Positions 51,906 to 61,016 of a DNA stretch of 64,000 nt are shown here, piece after piece. The position numbers and the translations under genes are program-made. Where the stretch lies: positions 1 to 64,000 of the forward strand of contig CAZDJK010000002.1 of the NCBI GenBank assembly GCA_964505725.1, read 5' to 3'. The stretch comes from CAVRJC01 sp964505725. GTDB lineage: Bacteria; Actinomycetota; Acidimicrobiia; IMCC26256; DASPTH01. Every line of letters starts with the position of its first letter. The stretch's first letter is position 1. Below the pieces are notes generated by a model, which saw nothing but the letters and a program-made list of their open reading frames with translations, did no database searches and was not told where the DNA came from.

Positions 51906-53708
51906 TCAGGCCACCTGGCCGGCGCCCGACGACACCGCGGCGGCGGTCCAGGACGCGTAGAGGCTCGCATACCGACCCTCGCGGCGGACGAGCTCGTCGT
52001 GGGTGCCGAGCTCGGCCAAGCGCCCGTCGTCCACCACGCCCACGCGGTCGGCACGGGCGGCGGTCGACAGGCGATGGGCCACCACCACGACCGTCCTCCC
52101 CGCGGTCAGGTGCTCGAGCGCCTGCTCCACCGCCTGTTCGGTGCCGGGATCGAGGTTCGACGTCGCCTCGTCGAGCACGAGCACGGCAGGGTCGGCCAGC
52201 GCGGCACGCGCGAGCGAGACGAGCTGGCGCTCGCCGGCGGACAGCCGGGAGCCCCGCTCCCGCACCTCGGTGCCGAGCCCGTCGGGGAGGGCCGCGAAGC
52301 GGTCGCGCAACCCCAGGGCGTCGACGGCTGCCTCGACGTCGGCGTCGCTCGCGCCGAGTCGGCCCACCCGGATGTTGTCTCGCACCGTGCCCGCGTAGAG
52401 GAACCCCTCCTGGGGCACGACGACGATGCGTCGACGCAGTGACGCCATCGTCGCGTCACGCAGGTCGACCCCGCCGAAGGCGACCGAACCCGCCCGCGGG
52501 TCGTAGAAGCGCGCCACCAGCTTCGCGAGCGTCGACTTCCCCGCACCGGTCGGGCCCACGAGAGCGATGCGCTCGCCGCGGGCGACAGTGAGCGTGACGT
52601 CGCTCAGCACGTCCTGCGCGCCGTAGGCGAAGGACACGTGGTCGACCTCGATCGCGCCCTCGGCCGGGAGGTCGACCGCGTCCTCGTGCTCGGCGATCGA
52701 GGCGGGCGTGTCGAGCAGCTCGAACAGCTTGGTCAACGCGGCCGCCGACGACTGCACCGTGTTGTAGAACTGGCTGATCTGCTGGACCGGCTCGAACAGG
52801 TTGTTGACGTAGAGCACGAACGCCGCGACCGTCCCCACGGTCGCGATCCCCTGGTCGACGAACACGCCGCCGAGCCCGATGATCGTCGCCATCGCCGCGA
52901 CGCCGCAGAGGTCCACGAACGGGAAGTAGCGGATCGAGATCCGAACCGCGGCCATGTTGGCGTCGAACTGCGCTTCGTTGGTGCCCTGGAACCGGTCGAC
53001 GAAGGAGGGCTCGCGCCCGAACGCCTGCACCACGCGCACCCCCGCGAGCCCCTCCTGCAGGTTGGCGAGGTTGTGGCCGATGCGCTCGCGTACCTCGAGG
53101 TACGCCTTGCTCGACTCCCGTTGGAACCACCGGGTGGCGAAGTAGATGGGCGGGACCACGATCGTCAACACGAGCGCGAGCTGCCAGCTCATGACGAACA
53201 CCACGATCAAGGCCCCGGCGAGCAGGAACAGGTTCTGCACGATCGCGATGAGCCCCACCTGCACCATCTCCTGGAGCGCGTCCACGTCGGACGTCATGCG
53301 CGCGACGAGCCGACCGGTCTGCTCGGTCTCGAAGAAGTCGAGGCCGAGGCTCATGAGGTGCCCGAACACCCGCTCGCGCAGGTCGCGGAGGAACGTCTCG
53401 CCGATGTTGGCGACGAGCTTGATCGCCGCTCGGGCGAAGAAGAAGCCCGCGATCGCCACCACGACGAAGAGTCCGCCGGCGACGTCGAGCACGTCGCCGT
53501 CAGCGGCGTCGATGCCGTGGTCGATGCCGAAGCGGACGAGCGCGGGCCCCGCGAGCATGCACGCGGTCTGGCCGAGGAGGAGCAGGACGGCACCCGAGAC
53601 CCGCCACCGCTGCGCGTGGAGCAGGACCCGGACCCTCGACATGAGGTCCCGAGCGTCCACTTGGGTGTCCTCCTCCGGCGCCGGCACCGGCGTGGTCACC
53701 GCGCTCAC
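51906..53708 (-). CDS. ABC exporter half-transporter B (canonical ATPase site)
   Basis: A 600-residue type I exporter subunit: six membrane segments in residues 30-330, then a nucleotide-binding domain with Walker A GPTGAGKST, signature LSAGERQLVSLARAAL and Walker B VLVLDEATSNLD, where the catalytic Glu is intact. The start GTG at 53708 overlaps the stop of the partner gene (GTGA). With that partner it should form a heterodimer that exports lipids, drugs or peptides; the substrate is unknown. Confidence 0.9.
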   Translation of the reverse strand: MSAVTTPVPAPEEDTQVDARDLMSRVRVLLHAQRWRVSGAVLLLLGQTACMLAGPALVRFGIDHGIDAADGDVLDVAGGLFVVVAIAGFFFARAAIKLVANIGETFLRDLRERVFGHLMSLGLDFFETEQTGRLVARMTSDVDALQEMVQVGLIAIVQNLFLLAGALIVVFVMSWQLALVLTIVVPPIYFATRWFQRESSKAYLEVRERIGHNLANLQEGLAGVRVVQAFGREPSFVDRFQGTNEAQFDANMAAVRISIRYFPFVDLCGVAAMATIIGLGGVFVDQGIATVGTVAAFVLYVNNLFEPVQQISQFYNTVQSSAAALTKLFELLDTPASIAEHEDAVDLPAEGAIEVDHVSFAYGAQDVLSDVTLTVARGERIALVGPTGAGKSTLAKLVARFYDPRAGSVAFGGVDLRDATMASLRRRIVVVPQEGFLYAGTVRDNIRVGRLGASDADVEAAVDALGLRDRFAALPDGLGTEVRERGSRLSAGERQLVSLARAALADPAVLVLDEATSNLDPGTEQAVEQALEHLTAGRTVVVVAHRLSTAARADRVGVVDDGRLAELGTHDELVRREGRYASLYASWTAAAVSSGAGQVA

Positions 53709-55513
53709 CGCCCGTTCCCGCCCGCGGTGGTGGCGTCGGCGGTCGCGTGCGCGAGCACCGAGCGGTAGAGGTCGGAGCGGGTGAGGAGCTCCTCGTGCGT
53801 ACCCTGGTCGGCGGCGCGACCGCCGTGCAGGAGCACGACGCGATCGGCGAGCGCAATGGTCGCGGGCCGGTGGGCGATGATGAGCGTGGTCCGGCCCGCC
53901 ATCACCTCGCGGAGCGCGGCGCGGATCTCGTGCTCCTTGGTGGGGTCGACCGACGACGTCGCGTCGTCGAGGATGAGCACGCGGGGGTCGGCGATCACAG
54001 CCCGGGCGATGGCGATCCGCTGGCGTTGGCCGCCCGACAGCGAGAACCCGTGCTCGCCGACGATCGTGTCGTACCCGTCGGGCAGCGCGTCGATGAAGTC
54101 GGCGGCACCCGCCAAGCGCGTCGCCCGCCGGATGTCGTCCATCGACGCGTCGGCGTCGGCGAAAGCCAGGTTCTCGCGCACGGTGTCGGTGAAGAGGAAC
54201 GTCTCCTCGAACACGATGCCGACGGCGCGCCGGAGCTCGTGCAGCGCGACGTCGCGCACGTCGACCCCGTCGATGCGGACGCAGCCGCGGTCGACGTCGT
54301 AGAAGCGCACCACGAGGCTGGCCGCGGTCGTCTTGCCGCTCGCGGTCGGGCCGACGAGGGCGACCGCCTCACCCGGCCGGAGCACGAGGTCGAGGCCGTC
54401 GAGCACGGGCGGGCCGTCGCCGTACGAGAAGTGGACGCCCTCGAACGTGACCTCGCCTCCGGCGCCGGGCGGCAGCGGCACTCCGGGGGCGGGATCGGTG
54501 ATCTCGGGCGCGGTGTCGAGGATCTCGGCCACCCGGCCCGCCGACACCGATGCGCGGGTCGCCTGTGCCACGAGCTGGCCGGCGAGTCGCAGCGGAACGA
54601 CGAGCATGAGGATGTAGATGTTGAACGCGATGAGCTGGCCGACCTCGAGGTCGCCGTCGATCACGAGGTGACCGCCGTACCAGAGGATCGCGATCAGCGA
54701 GAACGCGGGCAGCAGGTCGAGGAAGGGCAGGAAGCCCGCCCGCAGGTTGGCGGCGGCGATCGCCCGGTCCCACACCGAGTCGGCGCGGGCGTCGAGCAGC
54801 TCGACCTGACGGCTCTCCCCGCCGAAGCCCTTGACCACCCGCACACCGGCGATGCTCTCCTCGACCACGCCCGACAGCCCGCCCAGCTCCTCCTGGAGCG
54901 ACGCGGCCACCGGGCCCATCCGGTGCGAGAACCGGGAGGCGAGGACGGTGAGCAGCGGCAACGAGCCGAGTGCGAGCACCGCGAGCACGGGGCTCGCGAT
55001 CACCATCACCGTGGCGACCCCGGCAAGGATCAGGATGCTCGACAGGGTGATCGGCAGCATCATCAGCATCTGCGTGATCTGGAGCAGGTCCGTGTTCGCC
55101 CGGGAGATCAGCTGGCCGGTCTGTGCCTGGTCGTGGAACGCGAAGTGCAGACGCTGGAGGTGCGCGAACTGCATGTCGCGCAGGTCGGTCTCGACGCGGT
55201 ACCCGAGGGCGAACGCGGTGAAGCGCCGCAGCGCGAAACCGGCGGCCTGCACGAGGCCGACGACGACGATCAGGATGGCGTACTTCAGCGTCGCGTCGCC
55301 GTCGTGGGCGACGATGCCCTGGTCGACCGCGGCGGCGGCCAGCAGCGGGATGGTCAGACGGGCGCCGGTCCACAGCACCGCGGCGAGCACGCCGAGCCCG
55401 AGGAAGCCCTTCCTCCGGCGGAGCACCTGGGCGAGCAGCCGCCAGCCACGGCGCCGGAGCGCGCGCTGCCCGGATCGCTCGGCAGCGCGCTCACCCTCCT
55501 CCACGCGGGCCAC
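53705..55513 (-). CDS. ABC exporter half-transporter A (Asp in place of catalytic Glu)
   Basis: A 602-residue type I exporter subunit with six membrane segments and a nucleotide-binding domain: Walker A GPTASGKTT, signature LSGGQRQRIAIARAV and Walker B VLILDDATSSVD. The residue after the Walker B Asp is Asp instead of Glu, as in the degenerate site of heterodimeric exporters such as TmrAB or TM287/288. The frame opens with GTG at 55513; a second GTG four codons later is possible. It is translated first and coupled to its partner. Confidence 0.9.
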   Translation of the reverse strand: MARVEEGERAAERSGQRALRRRGWRLLAQVLRRRKGFLGLGVLAAVLWTGARLTIPLLAAAAVDQGIVAHDGDATLKYAILIVVVGLVQAAGFALRRFTAFALGYRVETDLRDMQFAHLQRLHFAFHDQAQTGQLISRANTDLLQITQMLMMLPITLSSILILAGVATVMVIASPVLAVLALGSLPLLTVLASRFSHRMGPVAASLQEELGGLSGVVEESIAGVRVVKGFGGESRQVELLDARADSVWDRAIAAANLRAGFLPFLDLLPAFSLIAILWYGGHLVIDGDLEVGQLIAFNIYILMLVVPLRLAGQLVAQATRASVSAGRVAEILDTAPEITDPAPGVPLPPGAGGEVTFEGVHFSYGDGPPVLDGLDLVLRPGEAVALVGPTASGKTTAASLVVRFYDVDRGCVRIDGVDVRDVALHELRRAVGIVFEETFLFTDTVRENLAFADADASMDDIRRATRLAGAADFIDALPDGYDTIVGEHGFSLSGGQRQRIAIARAVIADPRVLILDDATSSVDPTKEHEIRAALREVMAGRTTLIIAHRPATIALADRVVLLHGGRAADQGTHEELLTRSDLYRSVLAHATADATTAGGNGR

Positions 55514-55562
55514 TCCCCCCGGGTCGCGGAAAGCTCGACACTACCTGGACCCCCGCGCGGGC

Positions 55563-56792
55563 TCAGAAGTCGGTCGCGCACCAGGGCGCCGGGTGCGCAC
55601 CGAACAGGCGATCGGCGCGCGCGAGCGTGCCGCCGGTGCACTCGCGTATGCGGCCGGCCCGGGCGAGCGTCGTGGGCGCCACGCCGCCCAGGTAGACGGA
55701 CCCGAGCGCGGCGACGTCGAGCTCGAGGTCGGCCGGCCGGCTCGTGCGCTCGACCGTCGCGTACGTGCCCGAAGTCGCGAGCGCCCACCGGCCGTCGTTC
55801 TGCGGGCGGAAGCTGTCGGTCAGCTCCAGCACGAGCTCGTCGTCGACCGCGTACCGCCGGCCCTGCAACGCGGCGACCGGATCGACGATCCGCACCCAGA
55901 GGTGGTCGTTGACGTGGTCCACGTGCAGCCGCCGCGGGTCGCGGAGGCGCCAGCGCAGCGCCTCGTCGGTCGGGCGCCCACCCGACCGGATCGTCTTCAC
56001 CAGGTCGATGCTCAAGAGGAACTGCCAGAGCGCCGCCTCCACCTCCCCGTCACGGGCCTCCACCTGTGACACGAGCACGGTGTTGTCGGCATGGTGCTGG
56101 TCGAACGACGCGATGATGCGGTAGAGCGCGAAGCCGTCGGCGGGCCCGCGGGCGGCCTCGTGCAGCACCGCGAACAGCCCCGAGCCCTGGCGGCGGTTGT
56201 GCCGGCGGTCGGCGAACACCGCGTCCCACACCCCCTCGTTCCGGGTGACCTCGCCCACACGCGTGCGACGGACCTCGTCGTACAGCCCCGGGACGACGCC
56301 GCTCGCCTCCTCCAGCGACACCAGGCGCATGTCGCCCCCCGGAGCGGCCGGGTGGGCAAGCTCGAGGTGCTCGGTGCGCGCGTGCCACCACGATGTGAAC
56401 GTGGCGATCCCGTAGCCGAACCGCTCGTAGATGGCACCCTCCGACGCGGTGAGCACCGCGACCGGCTCACCGCGCTCGGCCACGTCGTCGAGCTGGTGCT
56501 CCATCATGGTGGTCAGGAGCCCACGCCGGCGGTGCGTCGCGCGCACGCTGACCATGGTGACGCCTGCGGCCGGCACCGCGGCGGGGCCGGGCACCGTGAG
56601 CTCGAAGGTGTAGGCACCCGCGGTGCCGACGATCTCGGTCCCGTCGAAGAGCGCGATCCACCGGTCGAGCTCGGCGCTCGCGCGCACCTCCGCCACCTCG
56701 GCCTCGCCCGCCTGGTAGCCGAACGCGTTCGAGACGGCGCGCGCGAATGCCGGGTGCTCGCCGTCGGTGATCGGGCGTAGCTCGATGTCCAC
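55563..56792 (-). CDS. Eis-like GNAT N-acetyltransferase
   Basis: A 409-residue protein of the Eis family: an N-terminal GNAT domain with the acetyl-CoA loop VRATHRRRGLLTTMM, a central GNAT-like domain (about 150-290) and a C-terminal SCP2-like domain. The family-specific region GAIYERFGYGIATFTSWW is present, and the protein ends in DF, giving the C-terminal carboxylate that acts as base in Eis. It likely acetylates amines; aminoglycoside activity cannot be claimed from sequence. ATG at 56792. Confidence 0.88.
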   Translation of the reverse strand: MDIELRPITDGEHPAFARAVSNAFGYQAGEAEVAEVRASAELDRWIALFDGTEIVGTAGAYTFELTVPGPAAVPAAGVTMVSVRATHRRRGLLTTMMEHQLDDVAERGEPVAVLTASEGAIYERFGYGIATFTSWWHARTEHLELAHPAAPGGDMRLVSLEEASGVVPGLYDEVRRTRVGEVTRNEGVWDAVFADRRHNRRQGSGLFAVLHEAARGPADGFALYRIIASFDQHHADNTVLVSQVEARDGEVEAALWQFLLSIDLVKTIRSGGRPTDEALRWRLRDPRRLHVDHVNDHLWVRIVDPVAALQGRRYAVDDELVLELTDSFRPQNDGRWALATSGTYATVERTSRPADLELDVAALGSVYLGGVAPTTLARAGRIRECTGGTLARADRLFGAHPAPWCATDF

Positions 56793-56876
56793 GCCCGCAG
56801 TCTGGCCGCGCCGCTCGGCGCCGTTCCACGGCTTATTCGCGGGCCGCGCCGATCCGACGCCTTCCGTTCGGGGCGC

Positions 56877-57419
56877 TCAGGAGACCTGCCCGCCCGACGA
56901 GGCACCGCCCGAGCCGTAGCCCGGCAGCGCTTCGATCTGCTGCTGCAGCTGCGCGAGCACCGCGTTGTACTGGTCGACGAGCGCGTTGGCCCGGTCGATC
57001 GTCGCGTCGTAGTCCGCCGCGCTGCCGCTGACGCCGAAGCGCTCGACGTCGGGCTCCACCGCCATGTCCTGGCCGGCCAGCGACACCAGGTTCGTGGCGG
57101 TGCCGATGGGCACCGCGACCTGCTGCCCGAGCGTCTTGGCGGCGTTCGTGGTCGAGGCGAGCTCGCGCTCGAGCGAGCTGGTCTCCCGCCGCTGCGCGCG
57201 CAGGCGCGTCTCCGCGTGCGACCGGTCCTGCCCCGCGCGGTCGTGCCGGTCATGGCCGACGACCACGACGGCGGCGGCGCCGACGAGGAGTGCGCTCGCC
57301 ACCGCGAGCGCGGCGACCCACTTGCGCGAGACCTTCCGCCGCGGGGACGGCGCCTCGGAGATCGGCGGCTCGGAGATCGGCGCCTCGGGGCCGGGGTCGG
57401 TGGCCGTCTCGTCATCCAT
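56877..57419 (-). CDS. Single-span envelope protein with coiled coil (downstream of pair)
   Basis: A 180-residue protein, family not recognised. A Pro/Glu-rich cytoplasmic N-terminus is followed by KVSRKWVAALAVASALLVGA, one membrane span (about 33-55), and an extracytoplasmic coiled coil (RLRAQRRETSSLERELASTT). The C-terminus is Gly/Ser-rich. Its start overlaps the end of the preceding gene by 8 bases, and that gene encodes a protein of the same architecture, so the two may act together. Confidence 0.65.
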   Translation of the reverse strand: MDDETATDPGPEAPISEPPISEAPSPRRKVSRKWVAALAVASALLVGAAAVVVVGHDRHDRAGQDRSHAETRLRAQRRETSSLERELASTTNAAKTLGQQVAVPIGTATNLVSLAGQDMAVEPDVERFGVSGSAADYDATIDRANALVDQYNAVLAQLQQQIEALPGYGSGGASSGGQVS

Positions 57420-57918
57420 CGACGTGCTCCAGTGCCTGCACGGCGTTCCCGGCGTCGGTGAGCGCCTGGTGCACCGCGGTCGTCTTCTGGGTGAGGTCGT
57501 TCAGCGCCGACTGGCCGTCGTTGGCGAAGACGGCGGAGGCGCCGTTCGGGTCGCCGTTGTTGGAGAGGTCGACCCCGTGGTTCTGGACTTCGACCATGTG
57601 GTTCTGCGACGTGCCCGCGGCGTCCAGCGCGGCGCCGAGCGCGTCGAGCGTGGACTCGGCCCGCGTGACGGCCGCGTGCACCGCGTGCAGCTGCCGCCGT
57701 GCCGTGCCGGCGCGCGCAGCCGACCGGTGGCGAGCGGCGTCGAGGCCGGCGGCGGTGTCGCGTGCGTCCGACGCGGCCGAGATCTCCCGCCACGCCACGA
57801 CCGACAACGCGACCGCGGCCACGAGGAGCACGCAGGTGACCACCGCGACGACGGAGTTGGCGCGGGGCCGGGCTGCGGGCGACTCGTCAGCGGGTACGGG
57901 CGGTTCGACGCCGGTCAT
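57412..57918 (-). CDS. Single-span envelope protein (upstream of pair)
   Basis: A 168-residue protein, family not recognised, with the same layout as its neighbour: a short Pro-rich cytoplasmic head, one span (VVAVVTCVLLVAAVALSVVA), then a helical extracytoplasmic part rich in Ala, His and Asn (NHMVEVQNHGVDLSNNGD). The ATG at 57918 is 43 bp from a strong palindromic hairpin upstream. Translationally coupled to the next gene. Confidence 0.65.
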   Translation of the reverse strand: MTGVEPPVPADESPAARPRANSVVAVVTCVLLVAAVALSVVAWREISAASDARDTAAGLDAARHRSAARAGTARRQLHAVHAAVTRAESTLDALGAALDAAGTSQNHMVEVQNHGVDLSNNGDPNGASAVFANDGQSALNDLTQKTTAVHQALTDAGNAVQALEHVDG

Positions 57919-57960
57919 GCGGCCATGGTCGCATCGACGGGGACTGCCCGGTAGGACGAA

Positions 57961-57998
57961 AGAGTGCTGTTACCCGCGCCCCCGGGTAACAGCACTCT
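57961..57998. terminator. Perfect 16-bp palindromic stem-loop
   Basis: Arms 57961-57976 and 57983-57998 are exact complements (AGAGTGCTGTTACCCG) around a 6-base loop. On the minus strand the stem is followed by TTTCGTCC. It could end the HtrA-like transcript as a second terminator, or serve as an operator before the 57918 gene. Confidence 0.6.
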
Positions 57999-58024
57999 GA
58001 CCTCGTGGGTAGAGAAAGCTCATC

Positions 58025-58059
58025 GCGCTCTGGCTTCATCCCAGCGCAAGCCAGAGCGC
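58025..58059 (-). terminator. Terminator of the HtrA-like protease gene
   Basis: A perfect 12-bp stem (58025-58036 with 58048-58059, arm GCGCTCTGGCTT) with an 11-base loop starts 9 bases after the stop codon at 58069. The minus-strand trailer GATGAGCTTTCTC is moderately T-rich. Confidence 0.6.
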
Positions 58060-58068
58060 AACGAGGTC

Positions 58069-59262
58069 TCACGCGGGAGGACCTGCCACCAGCACGACGG
58101 TCGCCGTGTTCTGCTGGCCCGATGCGTCGGTCCACCCGACCTTCACGGAGTCGCCTGCGTGCAGCGAACCCAGGGCCGCGCTCATGTCGTCGGTCGAGCC
58201 GACGGACTTGCCGTTGATCGAGGTGATCGTGTCGCCCTCGGCCAGGCCCGCCTGGTCGGCGGGGCTGCCCGCCTCGACGCCCGCCACCTGCACGCCGCCG
58301 GTGCTCGGCGCAGAGGCGCCGGCGCCGGACACGTTGTCCGAACCGTTGCCGGACCCGAGGCCGCCGAGGTCGCCGAAGGCGCCGCCGAATCCGCCGAGTC
58401 CGCCGAGGTCACCGGGAGCAGCGGCCGTCGCGGTGTCCTGGACCTGCACGCCGAGGATCGCGCGGTCGCCGATGTGCACGTTCGCGCTCGACTGGCCCGC
58501 TTCGATCTGGTGCGCGATCGCGAGTGCCTTGTCGATCGGGATCGCGAACCCGGCGGTCGCCGGCGCGTCCTGCGACTGGCCGTCGGACGAGCCGGCGCTG
58601 TTCATCCCGACCACCTGCCCGTCGGCGTTCACGAGCGGGCCGCCCGAGTCGCCGGGCTGGATCGGCGCGTCGGTCTGGATCACGCCGGTCAGGGTCTCGG
58701 CGTTGCCGCCCGACTCGTCGGACGCGGTGATGGTCTGGTCGAGCGCGGTGACGGTCCCTTCCGCGGTCTGGGGCGCGCCGCCCTTGCCGAGCGCGTTGCC
58801 GAGCGCGAGCACGGGGTCGCCCTGCGACAGCGAGGACGAGTCGCCGGTGGTGACCGGGTGGAGCGAAGGCGCACCCTCGACCTGGATGAGCGCCACGTCG
58901 TCGGCGGCGTCGTAGCCGAGCACCGTCGCGTCGTAGCTGGGCCCGGCGCCCGACACCTGCACCTTGATGCTGGTGGCGCCGTCGATGACGTGGTTGTTCG
59001 TGAGCACCTCGCCCGAGGACGTGAGCACGATGCCCGTCCCCGCGGCGGCGCCGTTCGAAAGGGTCGTGTTGATGTCGACGATCCCGGGATCGACCTTGGC
59101 GGCGATCGCGGCCACGTCGAGCCCGCCAGTGGCGGAGGGCGCGGCGAACGCGGGCGTCGCGACGAGGGCGGTGCCGGCGAGGAGCGCGCTCATCGCGAGC
59201 GCGCGGGGCGCGTGCCGGCGGAGCTTGCGGGAGTCGGAACTCGTTCGGGTACGGGCACGCAC
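58069..59262 (-). CDS. Secreted HtrA-like trypsin-fold serine protease with PDZ domain
   Basis: A 397-residue exported protease. The basic N-terminus and ALAMSALLAGTALVATPAFA form a signal peptide. The catalytic triad is visible: His in LTNNHVIDG, Asp in AADDVALIQV and Ser in IQPGDSGGPLVN. A Gly-rich linker (about 270-300) leads to a PDZ domain (GVQVAGVEAGSPADQAGLAE). It likely handles misfolded extracytoplasmic proteins. The GTG at 59262 follows AGGAG; the ATG frame from 59346 lacks such a site. Two hairpins follow the gene. Confidence 0.9.
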   Translation of the reverse strand: MRARTRTSSDSRKLRRHAPRALAMSALLAGTALVATPAFAAPSATGGLDVAAIAAKVDPGIVDINTTLSNGAAAGTGIVLTSSGEVLTNNHVIDGATSIKVQVSGAGPSYDATVLGYDAADDVALIQVEGAPSLHPVTTGDSSSLSQGDPVLALGNALGKGGAPQTAEGTVTALDQTITASDESGGNAETLTGVIQTDAPIQPGDSGGPLVNADGQVVGMNSAGSSDGQSQDAPATAGFAIPIDKALAIAHQIEAGQSSANVHIGDRAILGVQVQDTATAAAPGDLGGLGGFGGAFGDLGGLGSGNGSDNVSGAGASAPSTGGVQVAGVEAGSPADQAGLAEGDTITSINGKSVGSTDDMSAALGSLHAGDSVKVGWTDASGQQNTATVVLVAGPPA

Positions 59263-59403
59263 GTCGGCATCTCCTTGGTCTGTGGGCGACATTCGTGCAA
59301 CGACCGGCCCGCGAGCGCCGTTCCGCGACGCGGAGCGCGGCTTCACAGGCGGCGCTCAGCATCCGGCGTACGGCGCCGCGCGTCGGGGTGGGAGACTCGG
59401 GCG

Positions 59404-60510
59404 GTGGAGCTGCACACGGAGCGGCGCACGCCGGAGGGCGGCCATCGGCTGACCGCCTCGGCCGGTGACGAGAGCATCGCGGTGCTGGACGTCACTCCGG
59501 TGACCGACGGCACCACGGTCGTCACCGTGTCCACGACCGACGGCGTGGGCCGCGCCGAGGCGCGCGACCTCGTCGGCGCGATCTCGTCCCTGGGCACGGG
59601 CGCGCCGACGTACGTCGACGTGAGCGACGCGTTGGTGCGCGACGCCGCGCGCGCGGTCGGGTATGTCGGCGGTCTGCGCGCGCCGTTGGTCGCGCCCACC
59701 CCCGGCGCTCCCGCGGTGCGCGTCTCCGGAACCGACGTCACCGACCGGGTCGTCGGGGAGGTGGCGCGGCTCCTCCCCTACGCGTCGGTGAGGCTTCGCG
59801 CGAGGCGTCGGCTGCTCGACATCGAAGCGACGGTTGCCGGGCGCCCGCGCGGCACCGGTGCGATACGGGTGCAGGCGCCGGAGCGCACCGACCTGATGGC
59901 GGAGCCCCTCGCGGAGGCGCTCGACACCGCGCTCGGGATCAAGTGGCGGTTCGGGCGCGTCGCGCGGGGAATCGGCGTCGCGTGCTTCGGCGGCGAGGGC
60001 TTCGGCAGCGGGAGGCGGGTGGGCTACGCGTGGTCCTCCACCCGGTACGTGTTCCTCACGCCCCACTACGTCCTCGCCGACGAGCTCGAGCGTGCACGCC
60101 GAGCGCGCGCCGAACGGAACGGCGGGGTGCTGCGCCGGGTGTCGGCCGACGTGCCGCGACCGTTCACCGACGTCGATGCCACCACCGCTCACGAGATGTG
60201 GCACCAGCTCGACGGCGCCATCGGCGCGTCGGGCGGGCGCTACACGGAGCTCAACCGCGCGCTCGGCGTCGAGCTCGGCGTCGCGACGTTCGAGCACGCG
60301 CTGCGAGGCGGCGAACCGAGCGCACCACCCGAGTGGAAGGCGGCGCACGCGCGCATCGAGCACGAGGTGTCGGCGTACGCGACGACCAGCCAACGCGAGG
60401 CGACGGCAGAGATGTTCAAGCTCTGGTGGTGCTCGAACGGCAACCCGTCCCCGCTCGTCGCGCGTTTCGGAGCGCTGGTCGACCGGTTCCTCCCGCCGGA
60501 CCCCCAGTGA
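59404..60510 (+). CDS. Unrecognised protein with HExxH zinc-protease motif
   Basis: A 368-residue soluble protein. The central region TTAHEMWHQLDGAIG holds HEMWH, the HExxH zinc-peptidase signature (His about 263 and 267), and a downstream helix with REATAEMFKLWW gives a candidate third ligand Glu near 335, as in gluzincins. The N-terminal 120 residues are strand-rich and unknown. No signal peptide. The GTG at 59404 is the first good start. It overlaps the next gene by 4 bases (GTGA), and a third gene is coupled in the same way. The family could not be named. Confidence 0.72.
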   Translation: MELHTERRTPEGGHRLTASAGDESIAVLDVTPVTDGTTVVTVSTTDGVGRAEARDLVGAISSLGTGAPTYVDVSDALVRDAARAVGYVGGLRAPLVAPTPGAPAVRVSGTDVTDRVVGEVARLLPYASVRLRARRRLLDIEATVAGRPRGTGAIRVQAPERTDLMAEPLAEALDTALGIKWRFGRVARGIGVACFGGEGFGSGRRVGYAWSSTRYVFLTPHYVLADELERARRARAERNGGVLRRVSADVPRPFTDVDATTAHEMWHQLDGAIGASGGRYTELNRALGVELGVATFEHALRGGEPSAPPEWKAAHARIEHEVSAYATTSQREATAEMFKLWWCSNGNPSPLVARFGALVDRFLPPDPQ

Positions 60511-61016
60511 CCGTCGCATCGCCCTGGGTGCGCCGCTTCGCGGCCCTCGCGCCCGCGGGCTCGCCGGTGCTCGACGTCGCATGCGGCGGTGGACGCCATT
60601 CGCGGTGGTTCCTCGCCCACGGGCACGCGGTCGTGGCGATCGACCGTGACCTGTCGCAGGTGGCCGATCTCGCAGGTACGCCCGGGTTCGAGACCGTCGA
60701 GGCCGACCTCGAGTGCGGCGACCGGTTCCCCGTCGCGGGACGGCGATTCGGGGGCGTGGTGGTCACCAACTACCTGCACCGGCCGCTCCTCCCCGATCTG
60801 GTGGACGCGGTCGCGCCCGGCGGCGCGCTCCTCTACGAGACCTTCGCGGTGGGCAACGAGCGGTTCGGCCGGCCCCACAACCCCGACTTCCTCCTGCGGC
60901 CGGGTGAGCTGCTCGATGCCGTGCGGGACTCGCTCCGCGTCGTCGCGTACGAAGACGTCGTCGTCGACGAGCCGTGCCCGGCCGCGGTCCAGCGCATCGC
61001 CGCGGTGCGCACGTGA
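60507..61016 (+). CDS. SAM-dependent methyltransferase (class I)
   Basis: A 169-residue class I methyltransferase. The SAM-binding loop is VLDVACGGGRHSRWFLAHG, followed by the acidic motif VVAIDRDLSQ; the fourth strand region FGGVVVTNYLHRPLL and AVAPGGALLYETFAVGNERF resemble TehB/UbiE-like small enzymes. Substrate unknown. Start GTG at 60507 overlaps the previous stop, and its own stop overlaps the next start, so it is the middle gene of a tight operon. Confidence 0.85.
   Translation: MTVASPWVRRFAALAPAGSPVLDVACGGGRHSRWFLAHGHAVVAIDRDLSQVADLAGTPGFETVEADLECGDRFPVAGRRFGGVVVTNYLHRPLLPDLVDAVAPGGALLYETFAVGNERFGRPHNPDFLLRPGELLDAVRDSLRVVAYEDVVVDEPCPAAVQRIAAVRT

Noticed and set aside
53747..55912. A 721-codon plus-strand frame opposite the ABC exporter
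   Set aside because: Charged low-complexity translation of the antisense strand; the minus strand has intact ABC transporter motifs.
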